Notes: generated from the letters alone by a model not told the origin. A stretch of DNA of 64,000 nt from Olivibacter sp036959255 (GCF_036959255.1 NZ_JAWMTI010000001.1:1488001-1552000), one strand, 5' to 3'. Positions 1 to 9,662 are shown, counted from the first letter of the stretch. Made by a program: numbers and translations.

Positions 1-255
1 AATAATGATGCCTGAAGCAAAGATAAAATTTGCTTTTGGCAACATGTTATCATTGATGAAAAGGCAGCTGACCAAGGCAAACGCGCTGAATACAGCTACT
101 CCCCCTAAATTCGGCACAGAATATTTATGTATCTTCCTCGATTCAAGTGATGGATCATCTACAAGCCGCTTCGAATAAGCGACCTTAATGATAGCGGGAA
201 TCGTAATTAACGCCGTCAGGAATGCAAGTATAAAAGGAAGTAATGATGTTAGCAT
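1..255 (-). CDS. Undecaprenyl-phosphate sugar-1-phosphate transferase, MraY/WecA family (partial)
   Basis: The first 85 codons of a minus-strand gene that runs off the left edge. My translation starts MLTSLLPFILAFLTALITIP, a first membrane helix, followed by a cytoplasmic loop with VDDPSLESRKIHKYSVPNLG. The pattern D-P-x5-K-x-H-x5-P-x-G-G is typical of the family that transfers a sugar-1-phosphate from a UDP-sugar to undecaprenyl phosphate and so starts O-antigen, capsule or teichoic-type polymers. A second family member (WbpL-like) lies at 39275-40240. Catalytic Asp motifs would lie outside the window. The ATG at 255 is the only start seen before the hydrophobic stretch. Confidence 0.8.
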   Translation of the reverse strand, partial: MLTSLLPFILAFLTALITIPAIIKVAYSKRLVDDPSLESRKIHKYSVPNLGGVAVFSAFALVSCLFINDNMLPKANFIFASGIII

Positions 256-620
256 ACGAATTGTTTTAGTTAAACATTCACTACCAAAGGTAAGTGAATT
301 TTATAAATTTCACCAAAGGTGCCAATCAATCCAATAGAATTTTATTAAATAAATTACTTAATATGCAATATGTTTTTCTCTATCCCGAAAATACAACCAA
401 GTGTCGGTATAAAAAATTAAAGCCCCTTCTGTCTTTTTCCGCTGAATAAAAAAATATGAATTGGTGTTAAAAAACATTTGTCAAAATATATTCGAAAATA
501 AAAGGTTTTTAAAAAACGGCCTTCTACAATGTTTCGCTACAACAATACTGCCAAATTAAATCAATTAAAATCATTTTTCCTGCAATTGCAACAAAAAATC
601 TCCAAGTTAGTTTTAATCTA
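256..620. other. Intergenic region, 365 bases
   Basis: Lies between two minus-strand genes. Apart from the inverted repeat at 276-299 it is AT-rich with no open frame of note. It should hold the promoter of the WecA-like gene and the 3' end of the barrel-protein transcript. I found neither a convincing terminator hairpin nor an exact TAnnTTTG element on the minus strand; the closest is TATTTTCG near 390. Confidence 0.4.
276..299. promoter_or_regulatory. Inverted repeat upstream of the WecA-like gene
   Basis: ATTCACT and AGTGAAT form a perfect 7-base inverted repeat around a 10-base spacer, 20-45 bases upstream of the minus-strand start at 255. The spacer holds one copy of CCAAAGGT (284-291) and a second copy follows at 313-320. 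It could be a leader hairpin or an operator. Nothing in the sequence decides which. Confidence 0.3.
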
Positions 621-2261
621 TTAAAAATCTTGGTACCAGTTTCTGAATGAGGCTCTCAAGCCAACGTTTAGCACAGTGGTCTTATTTGTCCAGATTTCAT
701 TTTTCTCCTGCCTGAAAACTCCGCCTATTTCAAAGCGTAAATTATATTTAGGATTAATTAAGTAGGCAGCCCGAAGGTCCAAGTAAGTCAGATCGGTAGC
801 AATACCTTGTCCGATTCTGTTGCCATACAATTGAACATAATTTTCGTATGACTTAAAAATATTCCCGCCATAGTTGGTGCCCGCGTCAGGATCAATACCA
901 TACCGAGCGAAATTCCCATGAAACGAAAAATCAAATTTTCTGTAAGAATAATTTAAGCGTCCTACAAATTCCCTAAAATTAGCGCCCAATATATGAGCCA
1001 GCGGTTGGTTATAATTGGTGTATGCCGTTATCGGAGTAAAATGCTGATAGGTGTAGGGTCTGGCACTATTGTATTCACCAAGATAATTTAAATTCTTGAT
1101 ACCAAAGGCATCAAATCCGCGGAATCCTAACTGAAAGGCATTTTTATTATTGATATATCCATTGCCGCTAAACAATTCTTTCGTATAGAGCTCTCCCAGC
1201 AGAAGTTGCCCATAGACCGCCATATTATCCAATACCTTATATTTAGCTGTGGCCCCGATATGTACCTTGTCGGGCGAATTGCTGTTGGCCGTTTCAATAG
1301 GGCGTAAAAAGATAATTGGATTAAGATAGTTAACGTCAAAGCCACGCTTGCCCGCAGCGTTCTTCGGCGCCCACAAGATAGACTGAAATAAACCGAGAGA
1401 AAGTCGGTTATTTACATTCCAACTTAAGTATTGAAAGGCTCCCCATTTCCCTAAGTCACCCATATTTTCGCGGTTATAAATATCCGTCACGGTGCTGCTA
1501 TCTCTTGATGCAAAGGGGTCGAGCATATACGTCCACATGCTCATATATCGGACATTACCCAACGTACCGGTTAACTTAAGGAATGTATAAGGAGATGAGA
1601 CGTCCGAAAGTAACATAGAACGATAGCCATCTCCTATAAAATTTTTATCGTAACCCAAAGTGATGTTGAGGTATTTTATCGGTGTATAAGAAACGTTGGC
1701 AGTCACATATGCCCAATCTTGACTACGACCTGTTCTCTGATCATAGAGTTTGCCGAACTGCCCTGGTATTACTTTGTTTTTTTCAATATAATCAGTCACA
1801 TAATCCGGAAAAAGCGCCTGATTCTCATAAAAGCTTGTATAAAAAGAAAAATTATTACCGATGGTAACACCTGCTTGAAATCCCCGCGTATTAGTCCATG
1901 GATTCCGTTTTTCGTTGAATGATCGAGCAATCTGAAAGTCAGGCAAAAAATCCGCATAAAAAGTGTAGTCCTCTCCCTTTACATTAATCAGGTGTTCATT
2001 GAAGAGTTTACGTCCCAACCAAGTATTTCGGTCGCGAACGCCTAAATTCATAAGCGAGTCGTACGTGGGTTGCAAAAGCGAGTCAAGAATTAATGGTTTA
2101 ATGCTTGTATGCAAACGTGTATCTTTGCTGTAGAGCGTTCGATCTAATTTTTGATAAAGCTGGTGAGAAAAAGGGATGTATTGCGCCTGTGCATGGACAA
2201 TAACAGGAGAAAAATGCAGAGAAACAAAGGAGATTAAAAAAATAAATACGTATTTTCTCAT
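621..2261 (-). CDS. Outer-membrane beta-barrel protein, RemB/Wzi-like
   Basis: A 546-residue protein from the ATG at 2261. An upstream TTG at 2288 would add nine residues ahead of a clean signal peptide (MRKYVFIFLISFVSLHF, cleavage near VHAQA), so the ATG is preferred. The mature part is full of alternating aromatic and polar stretches and ends in a strand closing with F, as outer-membrane barrels do. The segment YNQPLAHILGANFREF is of the kind seen in Bacteroidota proteins annotated as gliding-motility RemB or capsule-assembly Wzi-like; this is from memory of the family. It is divergent from the polysaccharide operon and may help anchor or display surface polysaccharide. Exact function unknown. 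Confidence 0.65.
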   Translation of the reverse strand: MRKYVFIFLISFVSLHFSPVIVHAQAQYIPFSHQLYQKLDRTLYSKDTRLHTSIKPLILDSLLQPTYDSLMNLGVRDRNTWLGRKLFNEHLINVKGEDYTFYADFLPDFQIARSFNEKRNPWTNTRGFQAGVTIGNNFSFYTSFYENQALFPDYVTDYIEKNKVIPGQFGKLYDQRTGRSQDWAYVTANVSYTPIKYLNITLGYDKNFIGDGYRSMLLSDVSSPYTFLKLTGTLGNVRYMSMWTYMLDPFASRDSSTVTDIYNRENMGDLGKWGAFQYLSWNVNNRLSLGLFQSILWAPKNAAGKRGFDVNYLNPIIFLRPIETANSNSPDKVHIGATAKYKVLDNMAVYGQLLLGELYTKELFSGNGYINNKNAFQLGFRGFDAFGIKNLNYLGEYNSARPYTYQHFTPITAYTNYNQPLAHILGANFREFVGRLNYSYRKFDFSFHGNFARYGIDPDAGTNYGGNIFKSYENYVQLYGNRIGQGIATDLTYLDLRAAYLINPKYNLRFEIGGVFRQEKNEIWTNKTTVLNVGLRASFRNWYQDF

Positions 2262-2389
2262 GTTCAGAATAATAAATGTTCTTAGCAAGATGTATGCCGA
2301 GATGGCAAAGGTAGTTTTTTTACTACATTTCTCTAAAGACCAATTGTCAAAGCTTATTCAACAAAAAGCCTATGTTTCCATCTTTCTCT

Positions 2390-2397
2390 TATATTTG
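2390..2397 (+). promoter_or_regulatory. Candidate -7 promoter element
   Basis: TATATTTG matches the Bacteroidota TAnnTTTG element exactly and lies 8 bases before the wzx ATG, in the divergent gap 2262-2405. No good -33 TTTG lies at 17-23 bases. If used, the transcript would be almost leaderless. Confidence 0.3.
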
Positions 2398-2405
2398 TCT
2401 TCATT

Positions 2406-3866
2406 ATGGGTACCATAAAAAAGAATGCGCTATACAATGTCCTTCTATCTGTTAGCCAGATTCTGTTTCCCTTGATCACGTTTCCTTATGTTTCACGCAT
2501 CTTGGGCCCTGTTGGCATAGGAAACGTAAGTTTTGTGGATAGTGTTACACAGTACTTCATATTAATAGCGGCCTTGGGTATTCCTATATATGGTGTTCGG
2601 GAGATTGCCAAACTAAAAGACCAACAGGAAAAACGATCAGAGGTGTTTAGCGAACTATTGCTTATACATCTATGCACTACGGGGTTGGCCTTGTTGCTTT
2701 ATATTGGTATTTTTTTTACTGCGCCCTATTTTAAGCATTACCAACCGTTGTTTTTTCTTGGGGCAATGGTGTTGTTTTTCCAATTATTTGTTGTCGAATG
2801 GCTATTTCAGGGAATGGAAGAATTTCCCTATATCACGAAAAGAACGTTATTGATACGAATCGGCTCCGTTTTAGCTATTTTTTTATTGGTAAATGGATCT
2901 GGGGATGAGGCTTGGTACTACGGGATATCCTGTTTGGCAGTTTTAATCAACGCATTTTTCAATATGACATATGCAAGACGCTTTGTATATCTCCGGCCGG
3001 TTCAAAATATTTTTAAAAAACATAGCAAGGCTTTGCTTTATATTTTTTCCCTTGGCTTAGTCACCAGTGTATATACAGTATTGGATACGGCTCTTTTAGG
3101 ATTTCTGTCCACACCGGAGCAAGTGGGTTATTATGCCACTTCAGCGCGTTTAATCAAGCTGGTTATCATGGTTTTCGTCGCTTTTTCAACGGTATTGATT
3201 CCTCCCTTATCAAAGGCCTTTCATGAGAACGATACGGAACATGCAATTATGTTGTTGGAAAAATCCTTCGGGTACACTATTTTACTGAGTGTGCCCGCAA
3301 GCATTGGTCTTTATATTGTGGCACCCCTCATCATTCCTCTGTATGCGGGATCGCAATTCTTGGAGGCTACAAGTTCCCTTAAAACAATAGCTCCTTCTAT
3401 CGTTTTTGTAAGCCTAAGTAATGTTTTCGGTATGCAAATTCTTAATCCAACTAATAACGAACAACTTTTTTTTTGGGCCGCTATCGCTGGCATGTTTATC
3501 AGTTTGCTGATCAATTTTAGCCTTATTCCATTTTTTGGTCAATTAGGTGCGGCTTTATCATCCGTTATCACTGAGTTTTCGGTATTAATTTTATTAATAT
3601 TTTTTGCCTTGAAGAAAATCCAATTTCGACCTGCCTGGAAGTTGCTTTGGCAAGCGCTAATATCGATATTGCCGACCGTGATTATTTATCGATTTATCAC
3701 AATGTACACCCACACACTACTATTGCAGCTAGTGCTGGTAATGACCATTAGTGCATTTGTTTATGGAAGTATCCAATATTTTGTTTTTCGTAACCCCCAT
3801 TTGTATGGGCTTCTGGGAATGCTCAGGAAAAAACTACACAACGCAAAAAATTCATTAAAACATTAA
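2406..3866 (+). CDS. wzx: Wzx-type oligosaccharide flippase (first copy)
   Basis: A 486-residue membrane protein with about 12-14 hydrophobic segments. The N-terminus (NALYNVLLSVSQILFPLITF, then PYVSRILGPVGIGNVSFVDS) is characteristic of polysaccharide-biosynthesis MOP-superfamily flippases. It should move the undecaprenyl-linked repeat unit across the inner membrane for Wzy polymerisation. It is the first gene of the plus-strand locus, 12 bases ahead of a glycosyltransferase. A second, only distantly similar flippase lies at 19114-20667, so the locus carries two. Confidence 0.9.
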   Translation: MGTIKKNALYNVLLSVSQILFPLITFPYVSRILGPVGIGNVSFVDSVTQYFILIAALGIPIYGVREIAKLKDQQEKRSEVFSELLLIHLCTTGLALLLYIGIFFTAPYFKHYQPLFFLGAMVLFFQLFVVEWLFQGMEEFPYITKRTLLIRIGSVLAIFLLVNGSGDEAWYYGISCLAVLINAFFNMTYARRFVYLRPVQNIFKKHSKALLYIFSLGLVTSVYTVLDTALLGFLSTPEQVGYYATSARLIKLVIMVFVAFSTVLIPPLSKAFHENDTEHAIMLLEKSFGYTILLSVPASIGLYIVAPLIIPLYAGSQFLEATSSLKTIAPSIVFVSLSNVFGMQILNPTNNEQLFFWAAIAGMFISLLINFSLIPFFGQLGAALSSVITEFSVLILLIFFALKKIQFRPAWKLLWQALISILPTVIIYRFITMYTHTLLLQLVLVMTISAFVYGSIQYFVFRNPHLYGLLGMLRKKLHNAKNSLKH

Positions 3867-3889
3867 TAATTGTATTTTTGGAGCAAGCA

Positions 3890-5092
3890 ATGGCAGCAAG
3901 AATACTATATATAGCTTTACGTCTCGATGTCACCGGCGATGGTGCCTCCATGTATGCCATGAATAATATATTAGCATTTGCTTCTAAAGCACCTGTCGAT
4001 GTCATTACCCTTCGAGGGCCACGTACTGATTTCGGTCGTTCGTTAATCAGCAAATTACCGTGTCATATTGAGGAAGTCTCGGAAGAATCTATCAATCCAA
4101 ATCGTGAACGTCTTCGACTCTTGCAGAGAGGGCATAATATTTTTCACGAGTCTGCCAACTTAAAGCGTACCGTTCGTAAAAAATTGGTACAATTCAATTA
4201 TACACTCGTTATACTTGAGCTCTATTCTGCCTATCTTATGCCAGGTATTAGAAGGCTTCTTCCAAAGGCTAAAATCGTGCTTAATCAACATAATTACGAA
4301 TATGGGAATCATCTTGAATACGTGCAATTTCGTATCGAGAACCCTCTCAAAAGAAAATTTTATGGTTTGGCCAATTTTCGGTATCGTAACACGGAACGGC
4401 GGTTAGTTAAAGAGGCTGACGGCCTCATAGCCATTTCCGAAAGTGACCGGTGTTTATTTAATAAAATCCGGAATACGGATCGATATAGTTATCTCTTATC
4501 TCCTGCCCTACCCCTAGAACAGGTAAAAGATCATTATGAGCCGCAATGTCGACATATTCTTTTTATCGGCATGATGGATTGGTATCCAAATATTCAAGGG
4601 GTTTTACAATTTGTAAAAGAAGTGTTTGCCCCTTTACTTGCGCAGACTCCATCGTACCATTTTCATATTGTAGGTAAAAATCCGGTAGAAGAAATCAGCC
4701 AATTACAATCAACCAATGTTCATGTAACAGGAGCGGTTGACAATATTGACATCTATATTAAGCAATGTGACTTAATGGTGGTACCGGTTGCCCTAGGTGG
4801 CGGTGTAAAAATTAAAGTAATGGAAGCTATTCAGAAAGGTATACCCTTACTTGTACATCGAGCAAGTGCAAGGGGTTATGACGGAGTCGCTGATTACTTT
4901 ATTGTAGATAACATGACGGAATTTAAGAGACGTATTATCGCCTATCCACGAGAAATAGCCGACCATATAAATGCACTTGGCGACGCACAAGAGGCACTTC
5001 GCAATCAAATGAAAAAAAATAGCGAGACAGTAGGGCAAATTCTGGAAGATTTCGCCTTTTTTAAACAAAACAGTAATAGGATCGACGGTTGA
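3890..5092 (+). CDS. Glycosyltransferase, GT4-like (GT-B fold)
   Basis: Start at the ATG at 3890 (MAARILYIALRLDVTGDGAS); a TTG at 3878 would add four residues. About 400 residues. The C-terminal half has the GT4 nucleotide-sugar layout: ILFIGMMDWYPNIQG (about residue 222), then VVPVALGGGVKIKVMEAIQK (about 300), the conserved G-x-K-x-K-x-x-E segment of this family. It should add one sugar to the lipid-linked repeat unit at the cytoplasmic membrane face. Donor and linkage cannot be read from sequence. Its stop overlaps the TTG start of the next gene. Confidence 0.85.
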   Translation: MAARILYIALRLDVTGDGASMYAMNNILAFASKAPVDVITLRGPRTDFGRSLISKLPCHIEEVSEESINPNRERLRLLQRGHNIFHESANLKRTVRKKLVQFNYTLVILELYSAYLMPGIRRLLPKAKIVLNQHNYEYGNHLEYVQFRIENPLKRKFYGLANFRYRNTERRLVKEADGLIAISESDRCLFNKIRNTDRYSYLLSPALPLEQVKDHYEPQCRHILFIGMMDWYPNIQGVLQFVKEVFAPLLAQTPSYHFHIVGKNPVEEISQLQSTNVHVTGAVDNIDIYIKQCDLMVVPVALGGGVKIKVMEAIQKGIPLLVHRASARGYDGVADYFIVDNMTEFKRRIIAYPREIADHINALGDAQEALRNQMKKNSETVGQILEDFAFFKQNSNRIDG

Positions 5093-6198
5093 TTTACATT
5101 ATTCTATATATGATTCTTGGTGCTTTTGCACTCCTAGACCTGGTTAAAAATGCAGAGAAGATCAAGCATCTGATATTCTGGTTTTTCGTACTCGTACTCA
5201 TTTTTATTAGTTCGATACGATGGAATGTCGGTACAGATTGGTATGCCTATACCGATTACTTCAGCAAAGTAGAAAATTATGTAGAAAAACCCGAGACCAA
5301 CATGATGGAAAGAGGCTTTACCTATTTGAATTATGTGGTAAAGTTGTTTACAGATAATTATAGTGTATTACTGACGCTAATGGCTGTGCTCACCATTGGT
5401 TTGAAGGCGGGGTTTATCTACAAACATAAGAATATCCTATTGCTGAGCCTTTTCTTGTATTTCTGCTATTATATGGCAGATATCTTTGCTGTCAGACAAT
5501 ACCTGGCCATTTCTATTACACTATGGTCCATTTCGTATATTACTAAAAGACGATTCATTCCATTTATAGCCATCATCGTGTTTGCATCGCTCATTCATAT
5601 CACAGCCATCTTTTTTATCTTTGCCTATTGGATTTATCCAATGCGTTTTTCACCAAAGCTGATCTATTGCTCTTTGCTGTTTGCACTCGTTTTAGGCTTT
5701 GTTGATATTGGGGGGCTTCTGGTACGTTTGGCTATGCATATTGCCGGTGTTGATTCGCGTGTAGGCGAAAAATTGCTATTTTACAATGAAGAAACATTGG
5801 ATATGACAGGTAATCCTTATGTTGCTTTTGCAATCGGTGTTGCTAAACGGGCTATTTTTATTCCGGTTTTTATTGTATTTCAGCCCTATGTAGCTCAAAT
5901 TGATCGACCGAAATATACGGGGTACCTTAATTTGCTTGTCTTCGGTAACCTGATATACTTTCTCTTTATGGTGAGCTTACCTGTTATGGCCCGCCTGTCA
6001 ACTGGATTTTTACTGTTTGAAATTTTTGTATTAGCTTATCTCGTTTTCTATTTGAAAGATAAAAGTTTACGACTGGTCGCTTTTTTGGTACTCTTGTTAT
6101 TCGGCGCTTTCCGGCTTTACAACTTGATTTCCGTATATTATAACTTGTATGTACCTTTTGAGACAATTTTTGCACCAACCGATATCATCCGTGAGTAA
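5089..6198 (+). CDS. EpsG-family polysaccharide polymerase (Wzy-like)
   Basis: A 369-residue membrane protein with about 10 hydrophobic segments. The opening MIYIILYMILGAFALLDLVK and the segment RWNVGTDWYAYTDYF match the EpsG family (R-x-x-V-G-x-D-W-x-x-Y), polytopic proteins that act as Wzy-type polymerases in exopolysaccharide loci. The TTG start at 5089 overlaps the upstream stop (TTGA) and keeps the family N-terminus; an ATG at 5110 would cut it. Likely polymerase for the first block; a second polymerase candidate lies at 34019-35203. Confidence 0.82.
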   Translation: MIYIILYMILGAFALLDLVKNAEKIKHLIFWFFVLVLIFISSIRWNVGTDWYAYTDYFSKVENYVEKPETNMMERGFTYLNYVVKLFTDNYSVLLTLMAVLTIGLKAGFIYKHKNILLLSLFLYFCYYMADIFAVRQYLAISITLWSISYITKRRFIPFIAIIVFASLIHITAIFFIFAYWIYPMRFSPKLIYCSLLFALVLGFVDIGGLLVRLAMHIAGVDSRVGEKLLFYNEETLDMTGNPYVAFAIGVAKRAIFIPVFIVFQPYVAQIDRPKYTGYLNLLVFGNLIYFLFMVSLPVMARLSTGFLLFEIFVLAYLVFYLKDKSLRLVAFLVLLLFGAFRLYNLISVYYNLYVPFETIFAPTDIIRE

Positions 6199-7375
6199 AC
6201 AAGAGTTGTTTTATATAGAACCCTTTATGCGAGGCGTGCAACATGCACCCTTTAACGCAGCTATGCTCCAAGTGGTTCAACGGATTTACCCCAAAGCTAC
6301 TATTCAACTCTGGTGCTCTAATGATCATTTTCTGGCAATAAAGGAGCAAAGTCCATTAAGCCTTCAAATTGTACACAGAACATTAAACATACCAGCACTT
6401 CTTCAAGCTAACAAAACACGTTGGGTTTATAAACATTTAATGGAATGTTGGTTATTGACAAAACTTCTGATACAGGCTAAAAGAAAGAAGGTAGATTTGG
6501 TGTATTTTTCTTTTTTATCTCCGCCTGCCCAATGGTTATTGAGTCGTTACCGTACTTTTTTCTTTAAGAAATTGAGCATTGTCGTACAGCTTCATGGCTT
6601 ATCGTTGTTAAAAGCCACCAAACAAATGAAATCCACTGATCGTATCTATGCCAGACTGCTTCGCGGTGCCTTTCGGTGGAAGACAAGCTTTTTATATTAT
6701 ATTGTCTTGGAAAAAGGTGCCCAACGTTACCTTCAGCAACAGCAACTAATACCTACCTCCCATTTAATTTACATACCTCACCCCTACATTTTTAAAAAGC
6801 ATGCCATTCGGCAAAAGAAAGAGGGTGTGCTTACGTTGGTTCATTTGGGCGTTGCGCGCTTATCGAAAGGATCCTCTCAATTTTTTGAGCTTGCGTACCG
6901 CTTTAAAGAAGAAATAAAGAGACATCAAGTTGTTTTCAAGGTAATTGGGCGCGTATTGCCCGAAATGGATAATTACCTCAATACCTATGTTGTCTATCCA
7001 AAAAATAAAGAGATGTTATCGGTAGCCGAATATCAAGAGGCACTGAATGGTGCTGATTATGCCCTATTTTGTTATGATTCGGATAACTACGAGCTGACCA
7101 GTAGCGGGTCCCTTATGGACGCCATTGCCGCTTATAAACCAATTCTCGCCTTACGTAATCCTTCTTTTTCGGAATTATTCTCAATCGTGCCACATCCACC
7201 GGGACAATTATTTGCGGATTTGACAGAGATGGAAGCATACATTCGTTCCATGCTGGATCTTCAACTGCGTACCAATGAGGCTACAGAAAGTGCGTTTATG
7301 GTCTTACAAACGCACTTTGGCATTGACAATGTAGCAAAAGAGCTAAACGAACACTTAAAGCGCATCGTATGCTAA
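6191..7375 (+). CDS. Glycosyltransferase, GT-B/GT4-like
   Basis: About 394 residues from the GTG at 6191, which overlaps the stop of the EpsG gene (GTGAGTAA). The frame stays open upstream to an ATG at 6149, which would place more coding inside the previous gene, so the start is uncertain. Visible features: LHGLSLLK in the N-terminal domain, then LTLVHLGVARLSKGSSQFFE (about 225) and a C-terminal ELTSSGSLMDAIAAYKPIL segment resembling the donor-binding region of GT-B enzymes (S-G-S-x-x-D-A-I-A). It overlaps the next gene by seven bases, so it is cotranscribed. Donor unknown. Confidence 0.7.
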   Translation: MSKQELFYIEPFMRGVQHAPFNAAMLQVVQRIYPKATIQLWCSNDHFLAIKEQSPLSLQIVHRTLNIPALLQANKTRWVYKHLMECWLLTKLLIQAKRKKVDLVYFSFLSPPAQWLLSRYRTFFFKKLSIVVQLHGLSLLKATKQMKSTDRIYARLLRGAFRWKTSFLYYIVLEKGAQRYLQQQQLIPTSHLIYIPHPYIFKKHAIRQKKEGVLTLVHLGVARLSKGSSQFFELAYRFKEEIKRHQVVFKVIGRVLPEMDNYLNTYVVYPKNKEMLSVAEYQEALNGADYALFCYDSDNYELTSSGSLMDAIAAYKPILALRNPSFSELFSIVPHPPGQLFADLTEMEAYIRSMLDLQLRTNEATESAFMVLQTHFGIDNVAKELNEHLKRIVC

Positions 7376-8214
7376 CGGACCAGAAAAAATTATATTCAAA
7401 CGAGACTGTCAGCTTACCATTGATTAGCGTTGTCATCCCGATGTATCAGGCCGAGCAGAGTATCCGAAATGCACTGAGCTCCGTTGTCAATCAGCAGTAT
7501 AAACCCTTAGAAGTTATCATCGTGAATGATGGTAGTAGGGACCAATCTGTTGAAAGGGCGGAGCAATTTATAGCCGAACAAGATAAGGGGGAGATCACTT
7601 TTTATTTAATCAATCAACCAAACAGAGGCGTTTCCTGTGCAAGGAATGTGGGTATGCGTAAAGCAAAAGGAATATATATTGCCTTATTAGATGCTGACGA
7701 TGAGTGGCTGCCCCATAAATTAAAAAGACAAATGGAGGTTTTGCAGGCAAATCCTGAAATCGATTTCCTCGGCACTAATCGTAACGGCGAACACTGGAAG
7801 AGATGGTTGTTTAAGAAATTCCAGCATCTTACTCCAATTTCCGCACATCTCCTATTATATAAAACCTTTTTTGTGACACCAACCGTTCTTTTTAAACGGA
7901 AGGTACTCGAAACCACAGGTTTTTTTGATGAGCAGCAGCGTTATGCAGAAGAAGGGAACTTTTGGATTCGCATAAGCAATGAACATCATTGTGTGTTACT
8001 GAACGAAAGCTTAGTGATCACTGGCAATGGCAAGCCAAATTTTGGCTTTTCCGGTTTATCATCCAATTTAAAGGAAATGGAAAAAGGAGAACTTAAAAAT
8101 ATGTGGCTAGGCTACCAGCTTGGTGTAGTTGGCTTTTTAGAGTATGTATTTTTAGTGTTTTATTCGTTAATCAAGTATATTCGTCGACTGGCCATTGTCA
8201 AATTAAGAAGATAG
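7369..8214 (+). CDS. Glycosyltransferase family 2
   Basis: A 281-residue GT-A enzyme. ISVVIPMYQAEQSIRNALSS and VIIVNDGSRDQS form the nucleotide-binding half, and ALLDADDEWLPHKL gives the metal-binding DxD-type motif (about residue 107). It starts inside the previous gene (ATGCTAA overlap), which points to translational coupling. The C-terminal 40 residues are hydrophobic then basic and probably tether it to the membrane. Acts on the lipid-linked oligosaccharide; sugar not predictable. Confidence 0.88.
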   Translation: MLTDQKKLYSNETVSLPLISVVIPMYQAEQSIRNALSSVVNQQYKPLEVIIVNDGSRDQSVERAEQFIAEQDKGEITFYLINQPNRGVSCARNVGMRKAKGIYIALLDADDEWLPHKLKRQMEVLQANPEIDFLGTNRNGEHWKRWLFKKFQHLTPISAHLLLYKTFFVTPTVLFKRKVLETTGFFDEQQRYAEEGNFWIRISNEHHCVLLNESLVITGNGKPNFGFSGLSSNLKEMEKGELKNMWLGYQLGVVGFLEYVFLVFYSLIKYIRRLAIVKLRR

Positions 8215-8215
8215 C

Positions 8216-8809
8216 ATGCTGAAGAAATACGGTTTTGGAGGCAGTATAAAACTGCTCATACATTGGATTCGTACAAAGGTCTTTTATCCGAAAGCCCGTA
8301 TCATACGGTTTCCCTTTGAGATTCGTAATGCACGGTACATTCAACTAGGTGAAGGACTGACAACTGGAGTAGGATGTCGGTTGGAAGCGCTACCTATTAA
8401 AAGTGATGTACTCACTTGTATTGAGCTTGGTAAAAGCGTACAGTTGAATGATTATGTTCATATCGGTGCCATTGAGCAGGTTTGGATAGGAGACGAAGTG
8501 TTAATTGCCAGCAAAGTTTTTATTACCGATCATAACCACGGCTCGTTCGATGACTTGTGCGATGAAAAAGAAACAAAGGCTGCTCCCATTGATCGACCGC
8601 TACGCTCCAAGCCGGTACATATAGGCAATCGTTGCTGGTTAGGCGAAAACGTGATCGTTTTACCAGGCGTTACATTAGGCGAAGGTTGCGTTGTCGGGGC
8701 GGGCTCGGTCGTTACGAAATCCTTTCCATCCTATTCATTGCTTATTGGCAATCCGGCAAAGTTGCACAAAAGATTCAACTTGGATTCTGGCCATTGGGAA
8801 CGAGCTTAG
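8216..8809 (+). CDS. Left-handed beta-helix acyltransferase (WcaF/CatB-like)
   Basis: A 197-residue hexapeptide-repeat protein. Repeats run through the middle and C-terminal half (VWIGDEVLIASKVFITDHNH, then VHIGNRCWLGENVIVLPGVT, GEGCVVGAGSVVTKSF). The His in DHNHG and the I-G-N-P-A end are typical of sugar O-acetyltransferases of the WcaF/WbbJ type. It probably acetylates a sugar of the repeat unit from acetyl-CoA. The start is one base after the upstream stop. A second enzyme of the same length lies at 31207-31800. Confidence 0.85.
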   Translation: MLKKYGFGGSIKLLIHWIRTKVFYPKARIIRFPFEIRNARYIQLGEGLTTGVGCRLEALPIKSDVLTCIELGKSVQLNDYVHIGAIEQVWIGDEVLIASKVFITDHNHGSFDDLCDEKETKAAPIDRPLRSKPVHIGNRCWLGENVIVLPGVTLGEGCVVGAGSVVTKSFPSYSLLIGNPAKLHKRFNLDSGHWERA

Positions 8810-8831
8810 TGGAGCCTATTAAAAGATTACC

Positions 8832-9647
8832 ATGACAATAACAGTATCCATCGCCCTCTATCATAATGATCCATTAGAAGTTCAAGAAGCAGTATGCAGC
8901 TGTCTATCTTCCTCCTTGGTGAAAAGGATATATCTCATTGATAACTCAGCAAACAATAATTTCCGAAGCTTTGCTGAAGATGAACGAATCGAATATCATC
9001 ATTATCCCGAGAATATCGGTTTTGGTGCTGCACATAACCAAGCCATTCAACTTTGTGAAAATTCTGACTATCATGTAATTGTTAACCCGGACATAGCGTT
9101 TTGTGGCGATGTTGTTGAACAATTGACAAGCTTTATGGATCAACATCCCGACGTAGGACTGGCTATGCCTAAGGTTCTATATAAAGACCGGCGACTGCAG
9201 CGACTCTGCAAGTTATTACCCACGCCTTTTAATCTATTTGGCCGTCGTTTTGCCTCGACTAGCCGGTGGGCAGCGCGATTGAACGAGCAATATGAGTTAG
9301 CGTTCTTTGACTATGATCAATTAGCAGATATTCCTTGTCTTTCCGGTTGTTTTATGTTCGTCCGCAATACTGTATTGCAGGAATTAGGGGGCTTTGATCC
9401 CCGCTTTTTTCTCTACTTAGAAGACGTAGATCTGGTACGGCGTATAGGTCAGGTGTCTCGTACGGTCTTTTATCCTTTTGCATCCATTACACATGGTTAT
9501 CAAAAAGAATCCTATCATAATCGCAAGGTTCTTCGCCTTCATATGAAATCAGCCATTCAATACTTTAACAAGTGGGGTTGGTTTTTTGATCGAGAGCGAA
9601 AAAGAATCAATAAAGACACTTTAAAGAAATTGATGAGAAAAATGTAA
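8832..9647 (+). CDS. Glycosyltransferase family 2, rhamnosyltransferase-like
   Basis: A 271-residue GT-A enzyme of the type often annotated as rhamnosyltransferase. It begins with VSIALYHNDPLEVQEAV, then YLIDNSANN, IGFGAAHNQA and VNPDIAF, where N-P-D replaces DxD. The later SGCFMFVRNTVLQELGGFDP and FFLYLEDVDLVRRI segments, including the acidic E-D-V-D, are typical of the WbbL/RfbF group. It is the last gene before a likely promoter for wzz. The rhamnose assignment is only a family tendency. Confidence 0.82.
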   Translation: MTITVSIALYHNDPLEVQEAVCSCLSSSLVKRIYLIDNSANNNFRSFAEDERIEYHHYPENIGFGAAHNQAIQLCENSDYHVIVNPDIAFCGDVVEQLTSFMDQHPDVGLAMPKVLYKDRRLQRLCKLLPTPFNLFGRRFASTSRWAARLNEQYELAFFDYDQLADIPCLSGCFMFVRNTVLQELGGFDPRFFLYLEDVDLVRRIGQVSRTVFYPFASITHGYQKESYHNRKVLRLHMKSAIQYFNKWGWFFDRERKRINKDTLKKLMRKM

Positions 9648-9662
9648 AAAGCTTTATCTTCG
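9630..9662 (+). promoter_or_regulatory. Candidate promoter before the first wzz
   Basis: TTG (9630-9632), a 22-base spacer and TATCTTCG (9655-9662, one mismatch to TAnnTTTG) overlap the end of the glycosyltransferase gene. The 135-base gap that follows is the longest in this part of the locus, which supports a transcription start here. Confidence 0.35.

Noticed and set aside
5089..5112. ATG at 5110 as start of the EpsG-like gene
   Set aside because: It would remove the first seven residues that fit the family; the overlapping TTG is preferred, though not proven.
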